A stretch of DNA of 64,000 nucleotides from positions 1 through 64,000 of the forward strand of contig PLXC01000074.1 of the NCBI GenBank assembly GCA_003151275.1. Reading direction: 5' to 3'. Under the pieces are notes generated by a model that worked only from the letters and a program-made list of their open reading frames with translations, was not told the DNA's origin and ran no database searches. Of this stretch, positions 34,972 through 43,159 are shown piece after piece. Made by a program: the position numbers and the translations under genes. Source of the DNA: Candidatus Melainabacteria bacterium. GTDB taxonomy: Bacteria > Cyanobacteriota > Vampirovibrionia > Obscuribacterales > Obscuribacteraceae. Each line of letters opens with the position of its first letter. The stretch's first letter is position 1.

Positions 34972-36192
34972 TTATGGGTTGTCAGCCAAACGCAAATGCT
35001 CTTGGACAGCCAGTTTGTTCGCCCAGAACACGGCCCCCACCGCGAGAGTCAGCATTACTGCCACTACTCCATAAGCGTTATAAATGCCCGAATGATCCGC
35101 AATGCCACCTAGAATTAGTGGAGCGCATAGACCCGCTGCACCAGTCGCCATGTTCATGCGAGATGCGGCAAGTCCAACTTGTTCTGGAACGACTCCCAGC
35201 GCCGCAGACAGCGTCAGTGGGTACATGTTTGCCACGCCTAGTCCGGCTAAGAACAAACCAACAACATTGATTGTTGGGTTTGGTCCCAGCCAGAAAACAA
35301 AAAATCCGGACAGGCTGAAGATTGCGGCTGCCGGCAAAAGAACGCGGATGTGATATCTGCGCGCTAAACGACTGCCCAAAATGCGACCGGACATCATCGC
35401 CACAAAGAAAGCGCTGACTGCTGCGGAAGCTTCTGGTTTTGCCATTTTGGCTACGTTCTGAAGAAAGTCTGGGCTCCAAAAAACAATCGACCATTCGCTG
35501 GCGCATCCGAGCAGGATAACAAACCAGTAAGCCCAATATGCGCCGGCCAGTTTTCCGTTGCCATGCATCTGTGCTTTGGATGATTCAGCACTTTCTGGAA
35601 TTTTATTTCTGCCAAAAATTAGGTATGCGATTGCAATAAATAGAATCAACATTGCCAGTGGTGCCCGCCAATTTACTGCATTTGCGACAAACAAGCCAAC
35701 TGCGGCCGGAGCGATTGTGGCGCAAATGCTAGTAACGATGTTCGTTTCGGTGATGGCGATAGTACGCTGTTCACCCAATTGCTCAGCAATTACTGTGTCG
35801 ATCACCTGTCCAAATATGCTGGCGCACATTCCAGCAAGCCAAATGCCAAATATAGTCATTGCTGCATTCTGACCAAGCAGCAAAGTCGTCACCCCAATCG
35901 CCACTCCCGCCAAACCGCTCCACATCGCCTTCTTGCGACCGAGCAGATTCATCACTCGCTCGCCGACTGCACCGGAGATTAAAACTCCCAGCGCAAATGC
36001 ACTGAAGTGGTAAGCCATGACTGTGTAGTTGAAATGCAGTTCACCACGCAGAAAAGGCATCATCGGACCAAGCGATGATGCCACGAATGAACACAATCCG
36101 GCTAAAATGTAGAATTGCCAAATCAGCCGCGTACGCACGAATGCATGCTGAACGGGCGTGTAGGTGATCTTGCTCGGGGCTTCGATGATCAT
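34972..36192 (-). CDS. MFS transporter
   Basis: A 406-residue protein with about 12 membrane helices in two halves. The loop 2-3 signature is visible (GERVMNLLGRKKAMW), with its counterpart in the second half (GRILGSRLARRYHIR). The substrate is not predictable from sequence alone. No regulator or pathway gene is next to it; it converges with ogt and is followed upstream by htrA on the same strand. The start ATG is preceded by AGGGGCTC. Confidence 0.87.
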   Translation of the reverse strand: MIIEAPSKITYTPVQHAFVRTRLIWQFYILAGLCSFVASSLGPMMPFLRGELHFNYTVMAYHFSAFALGVLISGAVGERVMNLLGRKKAMWSGLAGVAIGVTTLLLGQNAAMTIFGIWLAGMCASIFGQVIDTVIAEQLGEQRTIAITETNIVTSICATIAPAAVGLFVANAVNWRAPLAMLILFIAIAYLIFGRNKIPESAESSKAQMHGNGKLAGAYWAYWFVILLGCASEWSIVFWSPDFLQNVAKMAKPEASAAVSAFFVAMMSGRILGSRLARRYHIRVLLPAAAIFSLSGFFVFWLGPNPTINVVGLFLAGLGVANMYPLTLSAALGVVPEQVGLAASRMNMATGAAGLCAPLILGGIADHSGIYNAYGVVAVMLTLAVGAVFWANKLAVQEHLRLADNP

Positions 36193-36256
36193 GAGCCCCT
36201 ATTTACTCATGACCTGCGTCAATGAGCAAGCAAATTCGCTGTGAATTAACCCGCGG

Positions 36257-37477
36257 CTATTCGTCTTTCTCTGGATAGTCTCCGATTTTGACGGTCGTAG
36301 CGGCGAGAGCATCAGCACGTGCTATCAAGAACTCAACGTTGTCCCCGGGCTTGTGCTTGCGTACGATGGCTTGGACTTCCTTGCTGTTCGTGACGGATTG
36401 ACCATCAACCTTTACGATTACATCGCCCTGCACTAATCCCGCTTTTTCCGCCGGGCTTCCCTCAGCGGATCTGGCTACAAGCACACCCTTTGTGTTTGGC
36501 GAAATGTGCAGAGAGCGAGCGATCTGGTCGTTCAAATCCTGCATGTAAATGCCGATATAAGCCCGGGCTATAGAACCGCGATCGAGCAACTGTTGCGCCA
36601 CGTCTTTAGCTACGTCGACGGGAATTGCAAATCCGATATTCTGCGCATCCCCCCTGATAGCTGTCGTGATCCCGATCACATCTCCGTGGATGTTGAGCAG
36701 CGGCCCACCCGAATTGCCAGGGTTGATGGCGGCGTCTGTTTGAATCAGTTGCACATTGCCTAGACTGCTCGTCTCGTTGTGTCCTGCCGGTAACAGGCGA
36801 CCTAAAGCGCTGATGATACCTAGCGTTACTGTGTGGTCGAATCCGAGCGGACTGCCAATTGCAATCGCCCAGTCGCCTGCACGCAGTGGTTTGCTGGTGC
36901 CGAAGTTGGCTGCCGGCAAGTTATTGATTCCATCTATTTTAAGCAACGCTAAATCGGTGAATCGGTCTTTGCCAACGACTTTTGCTTTGTACTTGCGTTT
37001 GTCAAATAACGTAACTTCAATCACGTCTGCGTTTCCGACAACGTGATTATTTGTGAGAATGTAGCCATCGGATTTGAAGATGACCCCAGAGCCTGTTCCT
37101 TTCTGCTCGAACGTTCGTGGACGACCTTGGGAAAAAGAGTCTACCCCCATCCCCGGGCCAAACAGGAAGTTTTGCATTGGATCAGCACCTGAAGCTGACG
37201 TTAGAGTGATACTGCGCCTGGTATCAATGTTGACGACGCTATCGCTCACTCTAGCCGCGATGTCGGCGACTGTATTTTCCGCCAGAGCCAAGACGTTACT
37301 CGACGATGGAGTCTTGCTGCTCACCACTGTAGTCGTCGAGGTAGATGCACCCGATGTTGTCCCGGAAGGATGGTACTCGTGCCCCATCCAAAACGCCGCC
37401 GAAAGTGCCACGCCTATGGCTGTGCCGCCGAGCCATGGTCCGGCCGAAGTTTTGCCTGAATTATTACGTCGTCTCAT
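36257..37477 (-). CDS. HtrA/Deg-type serine protease with PDZ domain
   Basis: A 406-residue protein. An N-terminal membrane anchor (WLGGTAIGVALSAAFWMG) and a Ser/Thr linker precede a trypsin-like domain with the triad His145 (TNNHVV), Asp175 (RFTDLALLKI) and Ser256 (GNSGGPL). One PDZ domain follows (about 300-395). It resembles DegS or cyanobacterial Hho-type anchored HtrA more than two-PDZ DegP. It acts in the periplasm in protein quality control or stress signalling. ATG is preceded by GGTAGGTAACAG. A plausible TATAAA -10 lies about 60 nt upstream but its -35 is weak. Confidence 0.92.
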   Translation of the reverse strand: MRRRNNSGKTSAGPWLGGTAIGVALSAAFWMGHEYHPSGTTSGASTSTTTVVSSKTPSSSNVLALAENTVADIAARVSDSVVNIDTRRSITLTSASGADPMQNFLFGPGMGVDSFSQGRPRTFEQKGTGSGVIFKSDGYILTNNHVVGNADVIEVTLFDKRKYKAKVVGKDRFTDLALLKIDGINNLPAANFGTSKPLRAGDWAIAIGSPLGFDHTVTLGIISALGRLLPAGHNETSSLGNVQLIQTDAAINPGNSGGPLLNIHGDVIGITTAIRGDAQNIGFAIPVDVAKDVAQQLLDRGSIARAYIGIYMQDLNDQIARSLHISPNTKGVLVARSAEGSPAEKAGLVQGDVIVKVDGQSVTNSKEVQAIVRKHKPGDNVEFLIARADALAATTVKIGDYPEKDE

Positions 37478-37662
37478 CTGTTACCTACCTTCGCAGTAAT
37501 CTCAACTCCATTCTTAGTTTATAAAAGTTGCGCCCGCTCGATTGAAAAAATATACGATTCGTTAAGCTTTTTTGGGCAGTTCCCGGGACCCAGTAGAAGC
37601 GAGGCGCGCGGACCGCTTGCTGATCTATGGTTACGGATGGATGATCGGCAACTAACTGCATC

Positions 37663-38811
37663 CTAACGCACAGCTGATGCAAATGCCGATTTTATATTCG
37701 ACCTGCTGGGACCATTGCTCAGATAAGACACAGGCAGGAATAAGTCTTTAGGGCTTGGCATGGCAACTTGATCCAGGCACGTCATGGCGATGTCAGCGGT
37801 TATGGTTGGATTGGACCATCTTGCTCGCGACAGATCAAGATTAATACTGTGTTGAAGAGTCTGAAGATTGAGGGCGGCGAAACGCAGACAACCCTGGAAT
37901 TGATTGGGAATGTTGGTTCGGTCGTCAAAAGACCAGTCACCTTCTCCGTCCAACGGTCCCGCTCCATGACGGGTCAAATATGTTCGGGTGACATAGGTTA
38001 CGTTCAACCGATCAAGAGCGAATCGCGGTGCGAGATAGAGAACATTAGTCAGACCCGTTTTTGATCTGGTTACATGCGGAAACTGATCGATGCGATCTTC
38101 GTCAAGCATCAAACCCTGAGCACCTTCGAAGATAACTCGTTTCTGTCTGGGATATTCATTAGTGATTGTCGCCAGTTCCAAGAGGTTCTCTACATCATGG
38201 ACATACTGACGCAGAATCTCCTCAAGTTTCTCGACAAACTTCCGAACCTGATCGGACTGCGGATCTAATTTGAACTCTTTCAACCGATCGGGCAGCCAAA
38301 TCCTATTCAGTTCAAACAGATGTTCTAAAAGCTTTTTGGGCTGCAGCAAGTCTTTAGCTCTCAGGCAGGAGGCGCCTGATCGCAAACATCGCGTTACGGT
38401 TTCGTTGATTCCCAAGCCACAACTTCCATGCCTGGCATCGCCGCGACGTCGTTCGATAGTTTGATTGATGAACATGTCCAATGGCGTCGTCACCAGCGCT
38501 TGGCTGTCGATCACCACGGTCGGACTGACTCTCAGTGCCCGAAGCTGAGCGTACTCTTTGACAAACAAGAGCGGGTTGACGATAAAAAACTTGCTTAAGT
38601 AAGTCGGGCAGCCCGCGAACGAGCCGGAGCCGAAATGGCTGAAGACGTGGCGACGCCCATCCGGGGCAACGACAGTGTGTCCCGCCTGGGCGCCTCCATT
38701 GAATCGAACGACAATCGAATTGTCCGGGTCCGCACTGGCGAAGTAATCCGTGAGCAGACCTTTGCCTTCGTCTCCATAGTTTGCTCCGATAATTACTTGA
38801 CCAGTTCTCAT
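37663..38811 (-). CDS. Divergent adenylosuccinate synthetase-like enzyme
   Basis: 382 residues against about 430 for PurA. Conserved landmarks: the phosphate loop NYGDEGKG with the catalytic Asp, GGAQAGHT (catalytic His), FEGAQGLMLDEDRIDQFPHVT, RHGAGPL and a C-terminal LSNGPSRS. Divergence: the last Lys of GDEGKGK is Leu, the TTGRGIGP loop reads GSCGLGIN, and much of the C-terminal base-binding region is shorter. It should join an amino acid such as Asp to a 6-oxopurine-type ligand with GTP, but the actual substrate is open. It is third in an operon with a VWA protein and a J-domain pseudokinase and has an excellent RBS (AGGAGG, 8 nt before ATG). No other purine-synthesis gene is nearby. Confidence 0.75.
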   Translation of the reverse strand: MRTGQVIIGANYGDEGKGLLTDYFASADPDNSIVVRFNGGAQAGHTVVAPDGRRHVFSHFGSGSFAGCPTYLSKFFIVNPLLFVKEYAQLRALRVSPTVVIDSQALVTTPLDMFINQTIERRRGDARHGSCGLGINETVTRCLRSGASCLRAKDLLQPKKLLEHLFELNRIWLPDRLKEFKLDPQSDQVRKFVEKLEEILRQYVHDVENLLELATITNEYPRQKRVIFEGAQGLMLDEDRIDQFPHVTRSKTGLTNVLYLAPRFALDRLNVTYVTRTYLTRHGAGPLDGEGDWSFDDRTNIPNQFQGCLRFAALNLQTLQHSINLDLSRARWSNPTITADIAMTCLDQVAMPSPKDLFLPVSYLSNGPSRSNIKSAFASAVR

Positions 38812-38948
38812 GCTAGTTTCCTCCTAAAGCCAATTCGACTACGTCCTGGTTTCGATCGTTTGGTTTCTATCTCGGTACTTACGCGACTGCAGGCTATTCC
38901 ACGAAACCTATATCCATAGCAGTGCGTTTCTAGAAACCTCGGCGATTA

Positions 38949-39866
38949 CTACAACCTAGTTACTCCTTTACCTCCCAGGAGTTTTGACGGCGATAATTCC
39001 ATCAGCGAACTGCGCACAATAAGGGCGGTGTTTTTTGACCAGCTCGCTGCAACCCGTGCTGGGTCAGTTCCCTCTTGCACTTCAATGATCGAAACGATCA
39101 GTTCGGCTAGCTTTGTATGATCGCTCAATGCGATAGCACGTTGCCCCAGAAGTTCTTGCCAGTCTCGTTTGGTTTCCCGTGGATGAGCTCGATAGTGGCT
39201 CCCCTCCTCGATCATGATGTGGAAAATTTCCCATGTTTTAGAAGCCATTGTTAGCACATCGCGCGTCAACATATCTCTTTGCGAGCCGCCACCGAGAAAT
39301 TTTTTGATGTGCGCAGCCAGTAACGTTGGGGGCGGTGGTTCGTCTCCGACAGTGAAAAGATAGCCCTTCTTATTGCGTTTCAAGAAAGCATCGCATTTGG
39401 TGCGAGTAGAGGCAAAATACCATGGCAGATTGTAGCTTTCGAAGTTGTCTCCACCGCCGTTTCCTTCAATCCAAAACTTGCTCAGTTGGTCAGCTAAGCG
39501 AATATCACTTTCAAACTGAGTGACTTGCAGGGGAGCCTTGTCAGACCAGGCATCTCCTAACGCCATGCACATTACGTGTGGATCGCTCACCGGCTTCCTG
39601 TCATAGATCTCTTCGATTAACACACCGAGTCCGCTTCGAATCAGTGTTTCAGCTAACATTCCCATCGATCCTGTTTCGTCTATTGCGACGATGATCGGAG
39701 TGGATAGTGGATTCATTTTTGAATCACACGATTCTCTGACAACGATGTCTAACGGATTTAGATCTTTGTCTATGGTGCTGCCGCGAAACAATTCGTCCGC
39801 TGATTTTGCGCTGGTTCTGCTTGCATAAAGGTCCCAGTCTTCCGGGTCCCATCTAGATGTTCCCAT
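38949..39866 (-). CDS. VWA domain protein of the J-domain/PurA-like operon
   Basis: A 305-residue soluble protein. A central VWA domain has the metal-site motif IIVAIDETGSMGM near residue 60, a QFESDIRLADQL helix, a GGGDNFESYNLPWYFA stretch and LFTVGDEPPPP. The N-terminal 50 residues (RWDPEDWDLY, STIDKDLNPLDIVVRESCDS) are of unknown fold. VWA domains of this cytosolic type often pair with ATPases or kinases as assembly adaptors. ATG 39866 has AAGGAG 8 nt upstream and lies 2 nt after the stop of the J-domain gene; a TTG at 39872 is less likely. A 137-nt spacer separates it from the PurA-like gene. Confidence 0.75.
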   Translation of the reverse strand: MGTSRWDPEDWDLYASRTSAKSADELFRGSTIDKDLNPLDIVVRESCDSKMNPLSTPIIVAIDETGSMGMLAETLIRSGLGVLIEEIYDRKPVSDPHVMCMALGDAWSDKAPLQVTQFESDIRLADQLSKFWIEGNGGGDNFESYNLPWYFASTRTKCDAFLKRNKKGYLFTVGDEPPPPTLLAAHIKKFLGGGSQRDMLTRDVLTMASKTWEIFHIMIEEGSHYRAHPRETKRDWQELLGQRAIALSDHTKLAELIVSIIEVQEGTDPARVAASWSKNTALIVRSSLMELSPSKLLGGKGVTRL

Positions 39867-39868
39867 GA

Positions 39869-40942
39869 TCAATTCTCCTTATAGAGTTGGTTTGTATCGA
39901 GGTGCATACTGACGAATTTTGGCTTTCCAAAAGCGTTAGGAAGCACCTCTCGTTTAAATGTCTTGTATTCGTCGCTGGCTTTTCCGCTCGAAGGCGCGAG
40001 TAACCATTCCACCAATGCTGGTGGCAAACTTTTATCGTGAATTAGATGCGCACCGACAGCATCTCCAAGAGTCTCGCGACCGATAGCTTTGATCAGTTCT
40101 AGATCTGCACGAACATCAGCTCGTTTATTTCTGAGAATATCGGGCGGAATAAAATTCAGTGAGCGGTCAGGAACCGCTAAAAGCCGCTCTCCAATTTTGG
40201 TCGTATACCACCAACCGCCAAGCAACATGCCACTGTGGCGCAACGGCGATATGAAAAATGATTCTGGCGATATCGCGTTATGAGTTACGCCAGCCCACTC
40301 AAGGTAGCAGCTCAGATTAAGTAGAACGTTTAGCACCCAACCGACATGATTGATTGGCGCCAGTTTACCGCCGAAGTGTTTCAGTACGTCACTCAGCAGC
40401 AGTTGATCTGGGGTTTTTCGAACAATAAGCACGTTCGTGTTTTGTGTTCTAAATATTTCCATCACTTGAGGTAGATTCTTGGACATTTCCAACGTCATTG
40501 CATCGTTTTTGTAGGGAAGAAAATGTATCCGTTTGCGTCCTTGTTGGAAGAGATCGTCAAACTCTTCATTGATTTCAAAAATTACCGAGTGATCCGAGAC
40601 ATACATTAGTCCAAGCTCAAAAGGTCGCACAATTTTGCATTCAAGGGCTCTGACCGAGCCATCTAGCAGGCGGAATTTTTTCACCCCTGAGACTTCTTCT
40701 TCTATCTTTTCGCCGGGTTCGTTCCACTGCCCCGTGGTTAGCTTCTCGCGTGCGATTTGATAAAGATGAACGATGTGCGCAAATACGCGCGCGGCCTGCG
40801 GTGAAGGCTCGTGATCTGGATGCCAGCGACGGGCAAGCAAGCGGTATTCTTGTTTCGCTTCACGAACGGATTGGGAGAACAGCGCCTCTGGCGAACTTAT
40901 TCCCAAAAGTTTTTCGGCTGCTAAATATTCTAGATTGCGCAT
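39869..40942 (-). CDS. J-domain fused to a pseudokinase-like domain
   Basis: About 357 residues. The N-terminal J-domain has HPD near residue 40 (LARRWHPDHEP). After a linker, residues about 100-340 show a protein-kinase-like layout. GVTHNAISPESFFISP sits where HRDLKPxN is expected, with the catalytic Asp replaced by Ala, then GMLLGGWWYTTKIG in place of DFG, and an FIPPDIL segment like the APE/PPE region followed by ADVRADLELIKAIG. Both catalytic Asp residues seem absent, so it is a predicted pseudokinase. It probably links Hsp70 to the VWA and PurA-like partners encoded next to it. ATG 40942 is preferred; GTG 41005 gives a longer N-terminus. Confidence 0.7.
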   Translation of the reverse strand: MRNLEYLAAEKLLGISSPEALFSQSVREAKQEYRLLARRWHPDHEPSPQAARVFAHIVHLYQIAREKLTTGQWNEPGEKIEEEVSGVKKFRLLDGSVRALECKIVRPFELGLMYVSDHSVIFEINEEFDDLFQQGRKRIHFLPYKNDAMTLEMSKNLPQVMEIFRTQNTNVLIVRKTPDQLLLSDVLKHFGGKLAPINHVGWVLNVLLNLSCYLEWAGVTHNAISPESFFISPLRHSGMLLGGWWYTTKIGERLLAVPDRSLNFIPPDILRNKRADVRADLELIKAIGRETLGDAVGAHLIHDKSLPPALVEWLLAPSSGKASDEYKTFKREVLPNAFGKPKFVSMHLDTNQLYKEN

Positions 40943-41023
40943 GAGTGTTCCGCCTCTTGCGTAATTGGAAGATGGCGAGGATTCTGACACCGTAGGTAGT
41001 GCCACGAGTCCGTTCGTCTTTAA

Positions 41024-41038
41024 CGTCCTTTGGACGTA
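41024..41038. promoter_or_regulatory. Inverted repeat ACGTCC-TTT-GGACGT in the operon leader
   Basis: Perfect 6-bp arms with a 3-nt spacer, placed about 30-45 nt downstream of the predicted transcription start and upstream of the J-domain gene. It could be an operator for a dimeric repressor or a short RNA hairpin. Confidence 0.45.
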
Positions 41039-41075
41039 ATGTTTTTATAAAGTAAGCGTATGTTTTACTATCACC

Positions 41076-41105
41076 ATCATAATTCCGAATCATTATCTTT
41101 GTCAA
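41076..41105 (-). promoter_or_regulatory. Promoter of the J-pseudokinase/VWA/PurA-like operon
   Basis: On the minus strand: consensus TTGACA (41105-41100), an 18-nt spacer and TATGAT (41081-41076). It implies a leader of about 125 nt to ATG 40942 that contains the ACGTCC/GGACGT dyad. Further upstream (41106-41299), another hairpin, GTTCGC/GCGAAC, at 41155-41174 is the only structure seen. Confidence 0.65.
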
Positions 41106-41299
41106 TAGCCAGCCTTAATTAGATCTTCGAACAGTTCCGTCAGGGCGGAATGGAGTTCGCACGCTCCAGCGAACGACGAATGCGGCTCCTGCGGCGTTTT
41201 TTTCTCTCTCTCGTTTCTTATGAACGTATATGTGACGATATCTGATCCGAGGATAACGCAGTTTTCTGCCCCGCTTCAACGCCACTTTCGATGCGCTAG

Positions 41300-41845
41300 G
41301 AACTGTTCTATTTTTACAATAAGAGGCGAATCGAGGATGCTCGAGGTGATTTTGCTGCTGCAGCTCTTTCGCAAGTAAACGCAGATACCATTAAACCCTG
41401 CTCAAACAATAAGGCTTTCATTGGTTACGAATATGGTCACGCTGGGGATTTCGTCAAAGCTCTGCAATTTGCTAAACTGGCCCCAAATGCTGCGCAGACT
41501 GACTTTGAACGAGTGTGGGGATTAGTGACCGAAGCGCGCTACAACTTACGTCTGTCTCGGTATCGAGAGGCGATTGAGGCGGCGTCCAAAGCAATTGAGC
41601 ATTACGACAACCATCACTTTTCAGAGCCTATCTCGACTGCATATACCTTGCGAGCCGAGGCTGAGCACGAGCTAGCACTGAACGAAAATGCAGTCGACGA
41701 TGCGTCTAAAGCCATTGGGGTAGACAGCACAAATTACAGAGCATACAACGTTCGGGCTGAGATCTTTGAAAGTATGGGACGTACAGACGATGCGCAAGCT
41801 GATCTTCGTTCAGCTGAAAGTTGCAGGAATTGGAGAGATATGTAG
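41300..41845 (+). pseudogene. TPR protein relic without a usable start
   Basis: The frame is open from a TAG at 41297 to the TAG at 41845 and reads as TPR-like sequence throughout (RRIEDARGDFAAAALSQVNAD, YEYGHAGDFVKALQFAKLAPNA, YREAIEAASKAIEHYD, NAVDDASKAIGVDS). The first ATG/GTG/TTG in frame is GTG 41513, with no Shine-Dalgarno and 70 TPR-like codons upstream of it. I therefore read this as the 3' remnant of a larger TPR gene. A short functional 110-residue protein from GTG 41513 is the alternative. Confidence 0.5.
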
Positions 41846-41920
41846 TGGTTGATCGGGGATAAAATCACACCTAGCAGCTGCACTCAATATCTCTGCAATA
41901 TCCCTGGCAAATCCCTTGCA

Positions 41921-42769
41921 TCAATACTTCGACGAGGATCCCAATAGTTCTTTCACGTGGATGGTGTGATCATCTCCGCAGAGATTTTCGTAGCTGTTGT
42001 GTAAGTTGTTAACGATCTTCTGAACAGCTGGCGGCCAGTCCTTGACCTTGTAAGCTTGATCCACTGCGGCCTTCGTAATCACTCCATTCGCGTCTGTCAA
42101 GAAACCGGGGTTCTGCTTGCAGAAATCATAAACCTGCTGCCTATCGGCTGTGATGATCTTCTCGTTGCCATCACGTTTCAACCGGTCTTCAAAATTTTGT
42201 TTTCCGTGGAAACCAGCTTTGGTAAGCTCATCCATATTTAGCGTTTTGCCACCATCATGAGAGAATTCTTTTGCCAACGAATCCCAATTCTTGTCCAGTC
42301 CTTGAAGCATGGATCGGGCGTCCTTTTCAGCAGGTGAATCATTTTTGCCCGCCGCAGGCATCGACTTAAGCAACGCGTCCACCTGGGTTTTGTCGATCAT
42401 TCCACTTGCATTTCGCACTGATTCGAGAATGTTTCCATCTTTGGCCAACACGTCCGCAGTCGTAGTCTCCACACGATTCAACGGATCCCCTTTTGGTGCC
42501 ACCGGTGCGTCATGATTGCCGGTCAGGGATTTTTGCACTGTCCCGCGGAAAGTGCTGTCTCCATTATCGATATAAACCTGAAGGTCGGGCAAGGTTTTGT
42601 TATCCACGAGATCGTGCGACAAGTTTTTCAGATAATCCCCGTTATTTCCGGAGTTTTTGTAATCTGCCATCAGTAGTTGGTAAGCATCAAATGCGCCACC
42701 GTGAGGCGCGTGGTCTACTGCGGCTATAATCTTGGCGTCAGCGCCTGCACGTTCTGATGGGGAGCTCAT
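41921..42769 (-). CDS. Protein with EF-hand-like acidic loops
   Basis: 282 residues, no signal peptide or membrane segment. Four D/N-x-D/N-G-type loops each followed by a helix recur: NASGMIDKTQVDALL, HDGGKTLNMDELTKAGF, DANGVITKAAVDQAY and GDDHTIHVKELLG. This spacing recalls degenerate EF-hand or dockerin-like calcium loops, but none is a full canonical 12-residue loop, so calcium binding is a hypothesis. GAGGT lies 7 nt before ATG. It is transcribed divergently from the desaturase gene across 390 nt in which I see no other gene. Confidence 0.5.
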   Translation of the reverse strand: MSSPSERAGADAKIIAAVDHAPHGGAFDAYQLLMADYKNSGNNGDYLKNLSHDLVDNKTLPDLQVYIDNGDSTFRGTVQKSLTGNHDAPVAPKGDPLNRVETTTADVLAKDGNILESVRNASGMIDKTQVDALLKSMPAAGKNDSPAEKDARSMLQGLDKNWDSLAKEFSHDGGKTLNMDELTKAGFHGKQNFEDRLKRDGNEKIITADRQQVYDFCKQNPGFLTDANGVITKAAVDQAYKVKDWPPAVQKIVNNLHNSYENLCGDDHTIHVKELLGSSSKY

Positions 42770-43159
42770 ACATTTACCTCGAGAATCGAAGGGAGTTGGG
42801 AATCAAACTCAGGCACCGGTTGTTATGGGTACTATAAGTAGCGAGCGGATTTGATTCGACGAGATTTTGCGCAACGTTCATGCGTAATTACGCAAGAATA
42901 TTGATGCTGGATCCTCTTGGGATTGCCGCGTTATGGCGTTGAAGGTGGCAAAGCGCCCATTTTGAATTTTGAATTAATGGATTGAACAGGCTGAACCCCA
43001 CCGTGGCGGCAATTGTTTTTGCTAGGTCCAAATTCATTCCGTTAAAAAGGGTGGGGGTCGAATCGGGGCATAATGAAGAGTATTCTATCGATACTGATTG
43101 GCTCCAACACGGCTGCCAAAATAGCGGAACACTTTGTGGGTCTGGTGCAATACTAAGTA

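Noticed and set aside
37485..37682. 65-codon minus-strand frame between the PurA-like gene and htrA
   Set aside because: Overlaps the PurA-like 3' end and the htrA upstream region, lacks an RBS and shows no protein-like pattern.
37663..38811. Phage PurZ (2-aminoadenylosuccinate synthetase, Z-genome pathway)
   Set aside because: The catalytic Asp of GDEGKG is present, unlike the PurZ types I know, and no DNA polymerase, dATP phosphohydrolase or phage gene lies near.
43030..43075. GGTCGAATCGGGG resembling a tRNA T arm
   Set aside because: No matching acceptor, D or anticodon arm could be built around it.
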